NCBI GenBank assembly: GCA_021775805.1
Contig: JAJFHD010000124.1
Span: 1 to 64,000 of the forward strand
Direction of reading: 5' to 3'
DNA: 64,000 nt
Source of the DNA: Alphaproteobacteria bacterium
GTDB taxonomy: Bacteria; Pseudomonadota; Alphaproteobacteria; Rhizobiales; JAJFHC01
The position numbers and the translations under genes were made by a program. This document shows, in pieces, positions 54,775 through 63,185 of this stretch; position 1 is the stretch's first letter; every line of letters starts with the position of its first letter. The notes under the pieces are model-generated. The model made no database searches. It was not told where the DNA came from and saw only the letters and a program-made list of their open reading frames with translations.

Positions 54775-55947
54775 TCAATTACTTCTACCGCTGGCATCGT
54801 CGAACCTGAGCTTGCCGACCCGCCCGGGCGTCCAGCCATCAGGGATTGACCGGTAATAGGCACCGAGCCGCGCCAACAACTCCTGTTCTCCAAATTGAGG
54901 CAAGCCGAAATCGGCACCAAACAGATCATAGAACATCAATGATGCGACAAGGTTGCCGGTCTCGTTCCAGTGACCGTCATTCTTGAATTGTATCATGGCG
55001 TGCCGGTAGTCCGGCAGGACGTCTGAGAAAAACGCATGCATGTCGACGGCCGTCAGACGGCTGTCGAGCCCCTCGCGGAGGGAATTGAGGCTGCGCTTCG
55101 GGTATACCGCCACATAGAACTTGCCGCCGGCGGCCTCAACATCCCCCTGCCATTGAATCAAGACCGCATTTAGGAGGGCAAGGCTCGACTTGTAATATTG
55201 GTTCGACTGTTGCCTCGCCTCTGGCGTTTCGCCTTCGCTGTTCTCGAATGCTGCCCGGATGCCTGCAATCCGATTGGCGGCGTCGACAATCAGATAGGTC
55301 ATGTGCAACCGTGTTACGCCGCGAAGAAATTCAGGAATGTGAGGGAATTTCGGAACGATGACGATCCTGCCGGTCTCGTCCAGCGAGGCCAGTTTGTGTT
55401 CCAGAAGGTCTTGCAGATCGTTTTCGTACAACAGGTAGACGACGCGTTTCAGTTGCTTGCGGATATCGCCGTCAAGCTCACGATACCGCACATAGGACTG
55501 TGCCGGACCATAGCCGTCCACACCGAAATTCAGCACTTCGAACTTTTCTGAACTCCCGTTCAAGAGATGGTTCAGCACCTCCGAGAAAGTATGTGGTGCT
55601 ATGAGTCGAATGTTTGCTGTCGCCGAATCTCCGAAAAATGCCAGATTGACGGACCGCTCCAGATCATTCGCCAGAATATCCCGTTTCGCTCGTATACCGA
55701 GATTGTTGCGCACCAGGGGTATCGGTTTACCGGTATCGGGGTGTCTGAACATGTTCGTCGTGTTTGCCGGCGGTGCCCAGATCTTTGTCGAATCGACGAC
55801 ATTTGTGGCGGTGAATGCATCAAAATACTTTGTTGGGAAAAACGTCCGAAGAACAATCTCGCCGATCACGAATGACACACCAATCGATATCGTGATGAGC
55901 AGCACGCCGGCGGCCAGGTTTCTCCACGATTTGCTTTGATGAGCCAT
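54775..55947 (-). CDS. Membrane-anchored SGNH-hydrolase-like protein
   Basis: The 390-residue protein has one N-terminal membrane helix (AAGVLLITISIGVSFVIG). The SGNH block I serine sits in NLAFFGDSATANIRLIAPH. A likely block III asparagine is in YENDLQDLLEHK. The late Asp-His pair reads FKNDGHWNETGNLVASL. These suggest an extracytoplasmic esterase or acyltransferase-type enzyme, as seen beside polysaccharide-modifying systems. It ends four bases from metC (convergent) and is divergent from the SxtJ-carbamoyltransferase genes. Confidence 0.75.
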   Translation of the reverse strand: MAHQSKSWRNLAAGVLLITISIGVSFVIGEIVLRTFFPTKYFDAFTATNVVDSTKIWAPPANTTNMFRHPDTGKPIPLVRNNLGIRAKRDILANDLERSVNLAFFGDSATANIRLIAPHTFSEVLNHLLNGSSEKFEVLNFGVDGYGPAQSYVRYRELDGDIRKQLKRVVYLLYENDLQDLLEHKLASLDETGRIVIVPKFPHIPEFLRGVTRLHMTYLIVDAANRIAGIRAAFENSEGETPEARQQSNQYYKSSLALLNAVLIQWQGDVEAAGGKFYVAVYPKRSLNSLREGLDSRLTAVDMHAFFSDVLPDYRHAMIQFKNDGHWNETGNLVASLMFYDLFGADFGLPQFGEQELLARLGAYYRSIPDGWTPGRVGKLRFDDASGRSN

Positions 55948-56167
55948 TTTCCGAATGCGTCCTTCGCGGGTTACGGCTAGGAGATTCGGTCAACGAATCT
56001 CACGCCCTGCCGGTTCGCCGATCAGATACCAAATACCTTCAGAATTGCAATCGACGCAATAGAGGATAGTCGTTCAAATTGCGCCAGCATATGCTAGGGT
56101 TCTTCGCGTGCCGGAGTAATGGTGGCATGCCTTGGGGCAATAGGAAAATATTGAGGTTCGCTGGACG

Positions 56168-56626
56168 ATGCTTTTCGATAATCGGGCGAACACGAGCGAC
56201 AAGTTCTCTACCGCCCCGGCCTCCCACCACGTCGTTGAAATGGGTTCGGAATACAGCTTCGGTGTTGTGTTTGCCGTGGTGTTTGCGATCATCGGACTGT
56301 GGCCGGTCGTGTTGGGTGACGGCATTGTCCGCTGGTGGGCCATCGCAATTGCATTCTTGCTTTCCGTTGTTGCAATCCTGCTTCCTCGCCTGCTGAGACC
56401 CTTCAATCGTGTGTGGTTCAGGATCGGAATGCTGCTGGGACGTGTAGTATCGCCAATCGTGATGTTGATGGTATTTTTTGCGGCGGTAACACCAACAGCC
56501 CTGATCATGCGCATGCTCGGCAAAGACCTCCTGAGGACAAAAAAGCCAGCCGACAAAAACGACAGCCTGTGGATTGACCGCACCAAAGACGGCAACAGGA
56601 TGGGCAGTATGAGAAATCAGTTTTAG
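56168..56626 (+). CDS. SxtJ-family membrane protein
   Basis: The 152-residue protein has three to four hydrophobic segments, including FGVVFAVVFAIIGLWPVVLG and SPIVMLMVFFAAVTPTALIM. It ends with a charged C-terminus containing KKPADKNDSLWIDRTKDGN. The pattern fits the SxtJ family, first named in saxitoxin clusters and of unknown biochemical role, usually found beside a carbamoyltransferase gene. That is the arrangement here. The start ATG has GAGG about 13 bases upstream. The DUF5989 gene follows after ten bases. Confidence 0.8.
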   Translation: MLFDNRANTSDKFSTAPASHHVVEMGSEYSFGVVFAVVFAIIGLWPVVLGDGIVRWWAIAIAFLLSVVAILLPRLLRPFNRVWFRIGMLLGRVVSPIVMLMVFFAAVTPTALIMRMLGKDLLRTKKPADKNDSLWIDRTKDGNRMGSMRNQF

Positions 56627-56636
56627 GGGCTCATGA

Positions 56637-56786
56637 ATGTCCACGCTCGTCGAGTTCTGGGATTACCTCAGAATGAGAAAAAAATTCTGGCTACTGCCGA
56701 TCCTGCTGATGCTGGTTTTGTTTGGCGGTCTGCTCGTCCTGACCCAGGGCTCAGCGGTCGCGCCGTTCATCTATACGCTGTTCTAG
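56637..56786 (+). CDS. 49-residue DUF5989/SxtK-like membrane peptide
   Basis: The small gene reads MSTLVEFWDYLRMRKKFWLL, then a hydrophobic helix (PILLMLVLFGGLLVLTQG), and ends SAVAPFIYTLF. Basic residues sit before the helix and the conserved SAxAPFIYTLF-type tail is present. This matches DUF5989, a family of about 50 residues that travels with SxtJ and carbamoyltransferases. It is easily missed because of its length. It starts ten bases after sxtJ and ends ten bases before the carbamoyltransferase. A second ATG, four bases upstream, is in another frame. Confidence 0.8.
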   Translation: MSTLVEFWDYLRMRKKFWLLPILLMLVLFGGLLVLTQGSAVAPFIYTLF

Positions 56787-56796
56787 GCGGCGGTCG

Positions 56797-58647
56797 ATGA
56801 CCGCGATACTGGGAATTTCAGCCTATTACCACGACAGCAGTGCGGCACTCTTGCGGGATGGCGAAATCGTGGCTGCCGCACAGGAAGAACGTTTCACCAG
56901 AAAAAAGCACGATGCGGGCTATCCGCGTAACGCGATCGACTACTGTCTTGAAGAGGCCGGCCTCAGGCTCAGTGAGGTCGAGCACATCGTATTTTACGAA
57001 AAGCCGTTCGTGAAATTCGAACGCTTGCTGGAGACCTATGTGGCCTTCGCGCCCCGCGGCATGCAGTCGTTCAAACAAGCCATCCCGATCTGGATTCGCG
57101 AAAAGATCTTCCAGAAGGACATGATGTTCGGCGAATTCAAAAAACACGATCCGGAATTCGACGACGACGGTCGGCTCAAATTTTCAGAGCATCATTTCAG
57201 CCATGCCGCCAGTGCCTTTTATCCATCACCGTTTGAAGAAGCGGTCGTTTTAACGATCGATGGGGTCGGCGAATGGGCGACAACGACAGCAGCTGTGGGC
57301 CAGGGCCGTGAGCTTGAAATCAGGAAAGAACTGCAGTTCCCGCATTCTCTGGGTCTGCTCTATTCGGCCTTCACTTACTACACCGGATTTCGCGTCAACT
57401 CCGGCGAGTACAAAGTCATGGGGCTGGCCCCTTACGGCACGCCAAAATACAAGGACAGGATTCTCTCTCATCTTGTTGAACTCAGGGAAGACGGCAGCTT
57501 CTGGCTCGATCAATCCTACTTCGACTACTGCACCGGCCTGACCATGACCAACGACAGATTTGCGGAGCTGTTCGGCCAACCGGTCCGTCGTCCGGACCGG
57601 GACCCGCTGACCCAGTTTCATATGGACATGGCAAATTCCATACAGGCGGTCACGGAAGAAATCGTCCTGAAACTGGCACGCGGCCTTCGCCAGGAATACG
57701 ATATCGACAATCTTTGCCTGGCCGGCGGCGTCGCCCTCAACTGCGTTGCAAACGGCAAGATCCTGAAGAACGATATATTCAAGAACATCTGGATACAGCC
57801 GGCGGCCGGCGATGCCGGTGGCTCTTTGGGTGCCGCTTTGGGGCTATGGCATCGTGAACTGGAGCAACCCCGTTCGATTACGCCGGGCAAGGACTCCATG
57901 CGCGGATCCTACCTTGGCCCTGCTTTCGCACAAATTGAGATCGAAAGGCAGTTGAACCAAGCCGGAGCCAAATTCGAAACCCTGGCCGATCGTGAGGTGT
58001 CAGACTTCACAGCCCAGGCTCTGGCTGAGGGAAAAGCGGTCGGCTGGTTCAACGGCCGGATGGAATTCGGCCCCCGGGCCCTTGGCAACCGGTCGATCCT
58101 TGGCGATCCCAGGTCACCTGACATGCAGAAAATCCTGAACCTGAAAGTCAAGAACCGAGAATCCTTCCGTCCGTTCGCGCCAGCCGTGCTCGACAGTCAC
58201 GCCTCGCAGTGGTTCGACCTGGAAATTGACAGCCCTTACATGCTGCTCGTCACCGATGTGGCGTCAGACAGGTGCCGCGAGTTGACGGAAGAAGAGCGCC
58301 AGTTGACTGGACTGGAGACGCTGGACGTGAACCGTTCGGAGATTCCTGCGGTTACCCATGTGGATTACTCCGCACGGGTTCAGACCGTGCACAACGACAC
58401 CAATCGTGCCTTCCATGACCTGATAAGCCGTTTCCATGAACTGACCGGATGCCCGGTCGTCATCAACACCAGCTTCAATGTTCGCGGCGAACCGATCGTC
58501 TGCTCGCCGGAAGACGCCTTCAGGTGCTTCATGAGCACGAACATTGATGTGCTCGTCTGCGGCAACGCCGTGATGCAGAAAGACCAGCAGGACCAAACAC
58601 TTTTAAGGCATCCAGTTGTCCAGTCGGACCGGTCAATGTTGGACTAA
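56797..58647 (+). CDS. NodU/CmcH-family carbamoyltransferase
   Basis: The 616-residue enzyme has the two-domain layout of O-carbamoyltransferases. The N-terminal Kae1-like domain has YYHDSSAALLRDGEIVAAAQ, the metal-binding histidines in FSEHHFSHAASAFYPSPFEE, and GEYKVMGLAPYGTPKY. The C-terminal domain has GWFNGRMEFGPRALGNRSIL and the late motif NTSFNVRGEPIVCSPEDAF. It makes carbamoyl-adenylate from carbamoyl phosphate and ATP and moves the carbamoyl group to a hydroxyl. The acceptor is unknown. NodU modifies Nod factor and SxtI modifies saxitoxin; no other nod or sxt genes are visible. Confidence 0.93.
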   Translation: MTAILGISAYYHDSSAALLRDGEIVAAAQEERFTRKKHDAGYPRNAIDYCLEEAGLRLSEVEHIVFYEKPFVKFERLLETYVAFAPRGMQSFKQAIPIWIREKIFQKDMMFGEFKKHDPEFDDDGRLKFSEHHFSHAASAFYPSPFEEAVVLTIDGVGEWATTTAAVGQGRELEIRKELQFPHSLGLLYSAFTYYTGFRVNSGEYKVMGLAPYGTPKYKDRILSHLVELREDGSFWLDQSYFDYCTGLTMTNDRFAELFGQPVRRPDRDPLTQFHMDMANSIQAVTEEIVLKLARGLRQEYDIDNLCLAGGVALNCVANGKILKNDIFKNIWIQPAAGDAGGSLGAALGLWHRELEQPRSITPGKDSMRGSYLGPAFAQIEIERQLNQAGAKFETLADREVSDFTAQALAEGKAVGWFNGRMEFGPRALGNRSILGDPRSPDMQKILNLKVKNRESFRPFAPAVLDSHASQWFDLEIDSPYMLLVTDVASDRCRELTEEERQLTGLETLDVNRSEIPAVTHVDYSARVQTVHNDTNRAFHDLISRFHELTGCPVVINTSFNVRGEPIVCSPEDAFRCFMSTNIDVLVCGNAVMQKDQQDQTLLRHPVVQSDRSMLD

Positions 58648-58650
58648 CAC

Positions 58651-59958
58651 CTAGACATCGAGCGCGTTGTTCCGCTCCCAGTCTGAGAAGTGGTGCATGA
58701 AACTGTCCCACTCCTGCATCTTGAGCTTGACATAGGCTGCATGGAACTCGGCCCCGAGTGCCTGTTTGGCAACGGCGTTCTTCTCAAACAACCGGATTGC
58801 GTCGAGCATGTTGAGAGGCAGCTTCGGGGCATTCTTGACCTTGTGACCTTCCGCATACATGTCGATATCGTAGCGTTTGCCGGGATCAACTTTGTTCTCC
58901 ACACCCCAAAGTCCGGCCGCAATCATCGAGGCCTGCAACAGGTAAGGATTGACGGCGCCGTCAGCCAGCCGGATTTCAATCCGGTTGGTGTCGGGGATCC
59001 GGATCATGTGGGTACGGTTGTTGCCGCTGTAAGTCACGGTATTCGGCGACCACGTAGCGCCAGACGTCGTGCGCGGCGCATTGATTCTCTTGTAGCTGTT
59101 GACCACCGGGTTGGTGATCGCCGTCATGCCTTCGGCATTTTTCAGCAGTCCGCCAATGAAATTGTAGGCAAGCGGCGACAGACCCAACTCACCTTTCTTG
59201 TCTTCCATCAGGTTCTTCTTGCCGGTCTTGTCCCAAACGGACACGTGAACGTGGCAGCCATTGCCGGTCAGCGACTGCATCGGCTTGGGCATGAAGGTTG
59301 CGCGGAAACCGTAATTTTCAGCCACCGTCCGGACCATGTACTTGAAGAAGGTATGGCGATCAGCCGTTTCCAGGGCATCGGTGTAATCCCAGTTCATCTC
59401 GAACTGGCCGTTGGCGTCTTCGTGGTCGTTCTGATACGGGTTCCAGCCCAGCTGAAGCATGTAATCGCAGATTTCCGAAATCATGTCATACCGGCGCATC
59501 AGGGCCGACTGGTCGTAACACGGCTTGGCCTGGGTATCGGCGCCATCGGCCAGTTCTGTGCCTTGCGGGGTCAGAATGAAATACTCGCACTCAACCCCGG
59601 TCTTGACCGTGTAGCCCTGTTTTTTGGCCTGGCCGAGAACATTCTGCAGGACAACCCTGGGGGCATGTTCCACCGGCGCGCCATTGAGATAAATGTCCGC
59701 CGGCAACCAGCCCACTTCAGGTTTCCAGGGGAGTTGAATCAGGGCATCGGCGTCGGGGAGTGCGAACATGTCAGAGTCAGCCGGGGTGAGATCCAGGTGC
59801 GCGGCAAAACCGGCAAAACCGGCGCCGTCCTTCTGCATTTCCTTGATTGCTGCTGCCGGAACCAGTTTCGACCGGACCACCCCAAACAGATCCGTAAAAC
59901 TGATCAGAAAATACCGAATACCTTTTTCCTTGGCGACCTTAGCCAGATCCACTGCCAT
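58651..59958 (-). CDS. glnT: Type III glutamine synthetase-like ligase (GlnT/GmaS group)
   Basis: The 435-residue ligase starts MAVDLAKVAKEKGIRYFLIS and has the metal-binding glutamates in KTGVECEYFILTPQGTELAD and QNDHEDANGQFEMNWDY. The ATP/ammonium region is GNGCHVHVSVWDKTGKK and the C-terminal region is NRIEIRLADGAVNPYLLQAS. This group holds rhizobial GSIII (GlnT) and gamma-glutamylmethylamide synthetase (GmaS), which joins methylamine to glutamate. I cannot tell them apart by eye. It is encoded downstream of the split glutamate-synthase genes, probably in one operon, and is convergent with the carbamoyltransferase. Confidence 0.88.
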   Translation of the reverse strand: MAVDLAKVAKEKGIRYFLISFTDLFGVVRSKLVPAAAIKEMQKDGAGFAGFAAHLDLTPADSDMFALPDADALIQLPWKPEVGWLPADIYLNGAPVEHAPRVVLQNVLGQAKKQGYTVKTGVECEYFILTPQGTELADGADTQAKPCYDQSALMRRYDMISEICDYMLQLGWNPYQNDHEDANGQFEMNWDYTDALETADRHTFFKYMVRTVAENYGFRATFMPKPMQSLTGNGCHVHVSVWDKTGKKNLMEDKKGELGLSPLAYNFIGGLLKNAEGMTAITNPVVNSYKRINAPRTTSGATWSPNTVTYSGNNRTHMIRIPDTNRIEIRLADGAVNPYLLQASMIAAGLWGVENKVDPGKRYDIDMYAEGHKVKNAPKLPLNMLDAIRLFEKNAVAKQALGAEFHAAYVKLKMQEWDSFMHHFSDWERNNALDV

Positions 59959-60066
59959 GTTTTCCCTCCGCGATAATTTGATTGTGTTTGTGTTGTTGTT
60001 TCCGTTTGACGGTTAAGACGAATTGCCGGATTGGTCAACCGCCTCTGACTGTACTCTCTCGCAATG

Positions 60067-61389
60067 TTATTGGTTTTCTGCCCCCGGAACCCAGTTTGTT
60101 CCAGCAAGGGGAATTCCCGACATCGCGGCGGCTTCCACGGTAAGAGCCCTCAAATCTTCAGGCTCAAGATTGTGCACGTGGGACTTGCCATTGGCGCGCG
60201 CCAGCGTCTGGGCTTCAAGCGTCAGCACACTGAGATAGTTTGCCAGCCTCTGCCCGGCTTTTTCCGGGTCAAGCCGTGAGGCGAGACCGGGATCCTGCGT
60301 TGTGATGCCGGCCGGATCCGTACCGGCCTGGTAATCTTCCCAGTACCCGGCACCCGAACCCAGGGCGCGATACTCGTCGTCATATTCCGGGCTGTTGTCG
60401 CCCAGGGCAATGAGAGCTGCGGTCCCGATGGAAACGGCGTCCGCACCCATGGCGAGTGCCTTGGCCACGTCCGCACCCGACCGGATGCCGCCGCCGACGA
60501 TCAATTGCACCTTGCGGTGCATATCGATTTCCTTCAACGCCGCAACCGCTTCCTTGACAGCCACAAGCGTCGGCATGCCCACATGTTCGATAAACACATC
60601 CTGGGTCGCCGCGGTACCACCTTGCATGCCGTCAATCACGACCACGTCGGCGCCGGCCTTGACCGCAAGCATGGTGTCGTAGAACGGCCGCGCGGCACCG
60701 CATTTCACGTAGATCGGTTTTTCCCAGTTGGTAATCTCCCGCAACTCGAGAATCTTGATTGCCAGATCGTCCGGGCCCGTCCAATCGGGATGACGACAGG
60801 CAGAACGCTGGTCGATGCCCTCCGGCAGCGTTCTCATCTGCGCCACGCGTTCGGTAATCTTCTGGCCTAGCAACATGCCGCCGCCGCCGGGTTTCGCGCC
60901 CTGACCGACCACCACTTCGATGGCATCCGCCTTGCGCAGATCGTCGGGGTTCATGCCATAACGTGACGGCAGATACTGATAGACCAGCTGGCTAGAATGA
61001 CCGCGTTCTTCCTGGGTCATGCCGCCGTCGCCGGTGGTGGTCGTGGTGCCCATCGTGCTGGCGCCCCGCCCCAGCGCTTCCTTGGCGTTGGCGGAAAGCG
61101 AACCGAAACTCATGCCGGCGATTGTGACGGGGATCTTGATCTCGATCGGCTTCTTGGCGAAGCGCGAACCGAGCACAACATTGGTGTCGCATTTCTCGCG
61201 ATACCCTTCCAACGGGTAACGCGAGATGCTGGCGCCCAGAAACACCAGATCGTCAAAGGTCGGCAAATGCCGTTTGGCGCCAAATCCCCTGATCCGGTAC
61301 AGGCCTTCATTGGCCGCCCGGCGGATTTCATGGATGACGTTCTTGTCGAAGGCATGGGATTCGCGCAGTCCCCAGTTTTCGTAGCTCAT
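60067..61389 (-). CDS. FMN-binding glutamate-synthase-like subunit (GlxD/MgsC)
   Basis: The 440-residue protein matches the FMN-binding synthase domain of GltB. IPVTIAGMSFGSLSANAKEA and GDGGMTQEERGHSSQLVYQY are followed by GQGAKPGGGGMLLGQKI. VVVIDGMQGGTAATQDVFIE and GGGIRSGADVAKALAMGADA complete the barrel. At the place where GltB carries its 3Fe-4S cysteines, this protein reads GTDPAGITTQDPGLASRL, with no cysteine. It lies 20 bases after the GXGXG subunit gene. It is the synthase part of either N-methylglutamate synthase or the rhizobial glx system. Confidence 0.9.
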   Translation of the reverse strand: MSYENWGLRESHAFDKNVIHEIRRAANEGLYRIRGFGAKRHLPTFDDLVFLGASISRYPLEGYREKCDTNVVLGSRFAKKPIEIKIPVTIAGMSFGSLSANAKEALGRGASTMGTTTTTGDGGMTQEERGHSSQLVYQYLPSRYGMNPDDLRKADAIEVVVGQGAKPGGGGMLLGQKITERVAQMRTLPEGIDQRSACRHPDWTGPDDLAIKILELREITNWEKPIYVKCGAARPFYDTMLAVKAGADVVVIDGMQGGTAATQDVFIEHVGMPTLVAVKEAVAALKEIDMHRKVQLIVGGGIRSGADVAKALAMGADAVSIGTAALIALGDNSPEYDDEYRALGSGAGYWEDYQAGTDPAGITTQDPGLASRLDPEKAGQRLANYLSVLTLEAQTLARANGKSHVHNLEPEDLRALTVEAAAMSGIPLAGTNWVPGAENQ

Positions 61390-61409
61390 GGCGCTGTTCC
61401 GTGTTCGGC

Positions 61410-62111
61410 CTAATAGGCGTTCAGATTGTCGATTTTGAAATTGTAGAGATTGCGCGCCGAACCGTAGCGGCGAAACTCATCGGTACCGACACCAGGACAT
61501 CCGCTCCGGTCGAGCAGATTACGCAGTTCCGCATGATGTTCTTCACGCATCTCCTTTTCGATACAGTCGGCACCAAGACTTTTCACTGAACCGCGTACGT
61601 ATATGTGCGTTTCGTAGAGCGAATCGCCGAGAGCGTCGCCCGCGTCGCCAAGTACGACCAACGTCCCTGCCTGACCCATGAAACAGCTCATGTGACCGAC
61701 ATTGCCTTTAACGACAATGTCGCCGCCTTTGAGGGAAATTCCGCATCGTGCCGACGCATTGCCTTCGATCACCAGAAGCCCCCCGATCTGGGTTGCGCCC
61801 GCCGACTGACTGGCGTCGCCTTTAACCCAGACTTCGCCCGACACCATGTTTTCCGCCACGCCCTGACCGACATTACCGTTGATGACGATACGGGCAGACT
61901 TGTTCATACCGGCGCAATAGTAACCGGTGTGGCCGTCGATCTCCACGTCGAGCGGCGCGTCGAGACCGCAAGCCAGCGCATGCACCCCTTTAGGGTTGGC
62001 AATCCTGAAATGTCCCGCACTGTCGGTACCGTTGAAAGCATGGAGTTCGGAATTGATGTGACGCAGTTCGTCATGAGCCAGATCAAAGCTGCGGATGTTC
62101 TGAATGTTCAT
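61410..62111 (-). CDS. GXGXG-domain glutamate-synthase-like subunit (GlxC/MgsB)
   Basis: The 233-residue protein is the right-handed beta-helix (GXGXG) domain of glutamate synthase as a free subunit. It shows the repeating pattern VNGNVGQGVAENMVSGEVWV, LKGGDIVVKGNVGHMSCFMG and TLVVLGDAGDALGDSLYETH. Its ATG overlaps the stop codon of the glutaminase gene (TGATG), a sign of translational coupling and equal production. Confidence 0.9.
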   Translation of the reverse strand: MNIQNIRSFDLAHDELRHINSELHAFNGTDSAGHFRIANPKGVHALACGLDAPLDVEIDGHTGYYCAGMNKSARIVINGNVGQGVAENMVSGEVWVKGDASQSAGATQIGGLLVIEGNASARCGISLKGGDIVVKGNVGHMSCFMGQAGTLVVLGDAGDALGDSLYETHIYVRGSVKSLGADCIEKEMREEHHAELRNLLDRSGCPGVGTDEFRRYGSARNLYNFKIDNLNAY

Positions 62112-63016
62112 CAGGCATGCCCTCCCCAGCTGTAGACAACGGCGGGCTCCGGTTCCCAGACCTTTGCCTTTTCAATATCGGGAAGGCCCACGAGCGCCCG
62201 GTACTCCGAAGCGAAGGCCACGTAGTCGTCGGTTTCGGCCAGAACCGCAGGTTTGCACGCAATCGGATCTCTCAGAACGGCAAAGCCTTCGCGCGTTCCG
62301 GCAACAAATGTGTAAAAACCGTCCAGATCATCCAGCGAGTCTTCCAGCGCCTGATGAAGCGACCGTCCGTCGGCAAGCCTGCTTGAGATGTAGGCTGCGG
62401 CCACTTCGGTGTCGTTCTCGGTACGGAATGTCATGCCCTTGTGGCGGCGCAGGCGCTCGCGCACCTGGTTGTGGTTCGACAGGGAACCGTTGTGCACCAG
62501 ACAAAGGTCAAGCCCGGTCGAGAATGGATGCGATCCGGCGGTTGTCACGGCACTTTCCGTGGCCATTCTGGTGTGGCCAACCGCATGGGATCCGGTTTGC
62601 CCCTCCAAGTCGAAGCGGGCTGCGACCTCTTCCGGCAGACCGGTTTCCTTGAAAATCTCGACCGTCCGGCCGGCGCTCATGATTTGAAGCTCAGGGTCGA
62701 ACGCAGCGATGATTTCTTCGACGCGTTTTACAGGGCCAGCCACTGTCAACGTCGAATGCGTGCTGCGGGTTGTCATAAACACGTCGTTGTCAGTTCCCTC
62801 CTGGATCGCACCACTGAGCGCCGTCCAGTCAAATGTTTCGTCGGGATGGTAAACAGTGAACTTGGTCACGCCGTCTTCGCCGTTATCCCGGTAAACGGCA
62901 ATACCCGCGCTATCGGGGCCCCGATCGGTCATTTCCACCAGCATCGGCACAAAGAGCTCGCCCAACCTGGACCGCAGGCCGTCCTCTTTCAGATAAAGTC
63001 CGACAATTCCACACAT
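62111..63016 (-). CDS. Class II glutamine amidotransferase subunit (GlxB/MgsA)
   Basis: The 301-residue protein begins MCGIVGLYLKEDG; removing Met exposes the catalytic cysteine, so I placed the start at ATG 63016 and not at the TTG two codons upstream. Further class II elements are MTDRGPDSAGIAVYRDNGED, GHTRMATESAVTTAGSHPFS and LVHNGSLSNHNQVRERLRRH. It would release ammonia from glutamine, or in N-methylglutamate synthase act on gamma-glutamylmethylamide. It heads the operon. Confidence 0.92.
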   Translation of the reverse strand: MCGIVGLYLKEDGLRSRLGELFVPMLVEMTDRGPDSAGIAVYRDNGEDGVTKFTVYHPDETFDWTALSGAIQEGTDNDVFMTTRSTHSTLTVAGPVKRVEEIIAAFDPELQIMSAGRTVEIFKETGLPEEVAARFDLEGQTGSHAVGHTRMATESAVTTAGSHPFSTGLDLCLVHNGSLSNHNQVRERLRRHKGMTFRTENDTEVAAAYISSRLADGRSLHQALEDSLDDLDGFYTFVAGTREGFAVLRDPIACKPAVLAETDDYVAFASEYRALVGLPDIEKAKVWEPEPAVVYSWGGHA

Positions 63017-63081
63017 GGTCAAAAATCCAAGAATTAGAGTGCAATTGAATGTTTAATGCCAGTAACACAATATTCCTGACA

Positions 63082-63116
63082 TGAAAATAAAAATTTTCAC
63101 CGGATTTTGAATTCAA
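63082..63116. promoter_or_regulatory. Two palindromes upstream of the glutamate-synthase-like operon
   Basis: An inverted repeat TGAAAAT-AAAA-ATTTTCA spans 63082-63099, and a perfect 10-bp palindrome TTGAATTCAA spans 63107-63116. Both lie 66-100 bases upstream of the first gene of the operon and downstream of the XRE-cupin gene. They are candidate operators for that regulator or for a nitrogen regulator. Confidence 0.45.
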
Positions 63117-63185
63117 GGCAACAGGAAACGCAACGGACGCGAGCATGCGTCACGGCAGTACAAATCCGATTTTGCTATGAGAGTC

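Noticed and set aside
54775..58647. A saxitoxin-type biosynthetic cluster
   Set aside because: Only the SxtI/J/K-like genes are present. No polyketide synthase, amidinotransferase or tailoring genes are nearby, so a toxin pathway is not supported.
58690..59976. A 428-codon open frame antisense to the glnT-like gene
   Set aside because: It mirrors the whole ligase gene in a GC-rich genome, its translation has no recognisable domain, and the opposite frame has full family motifs.
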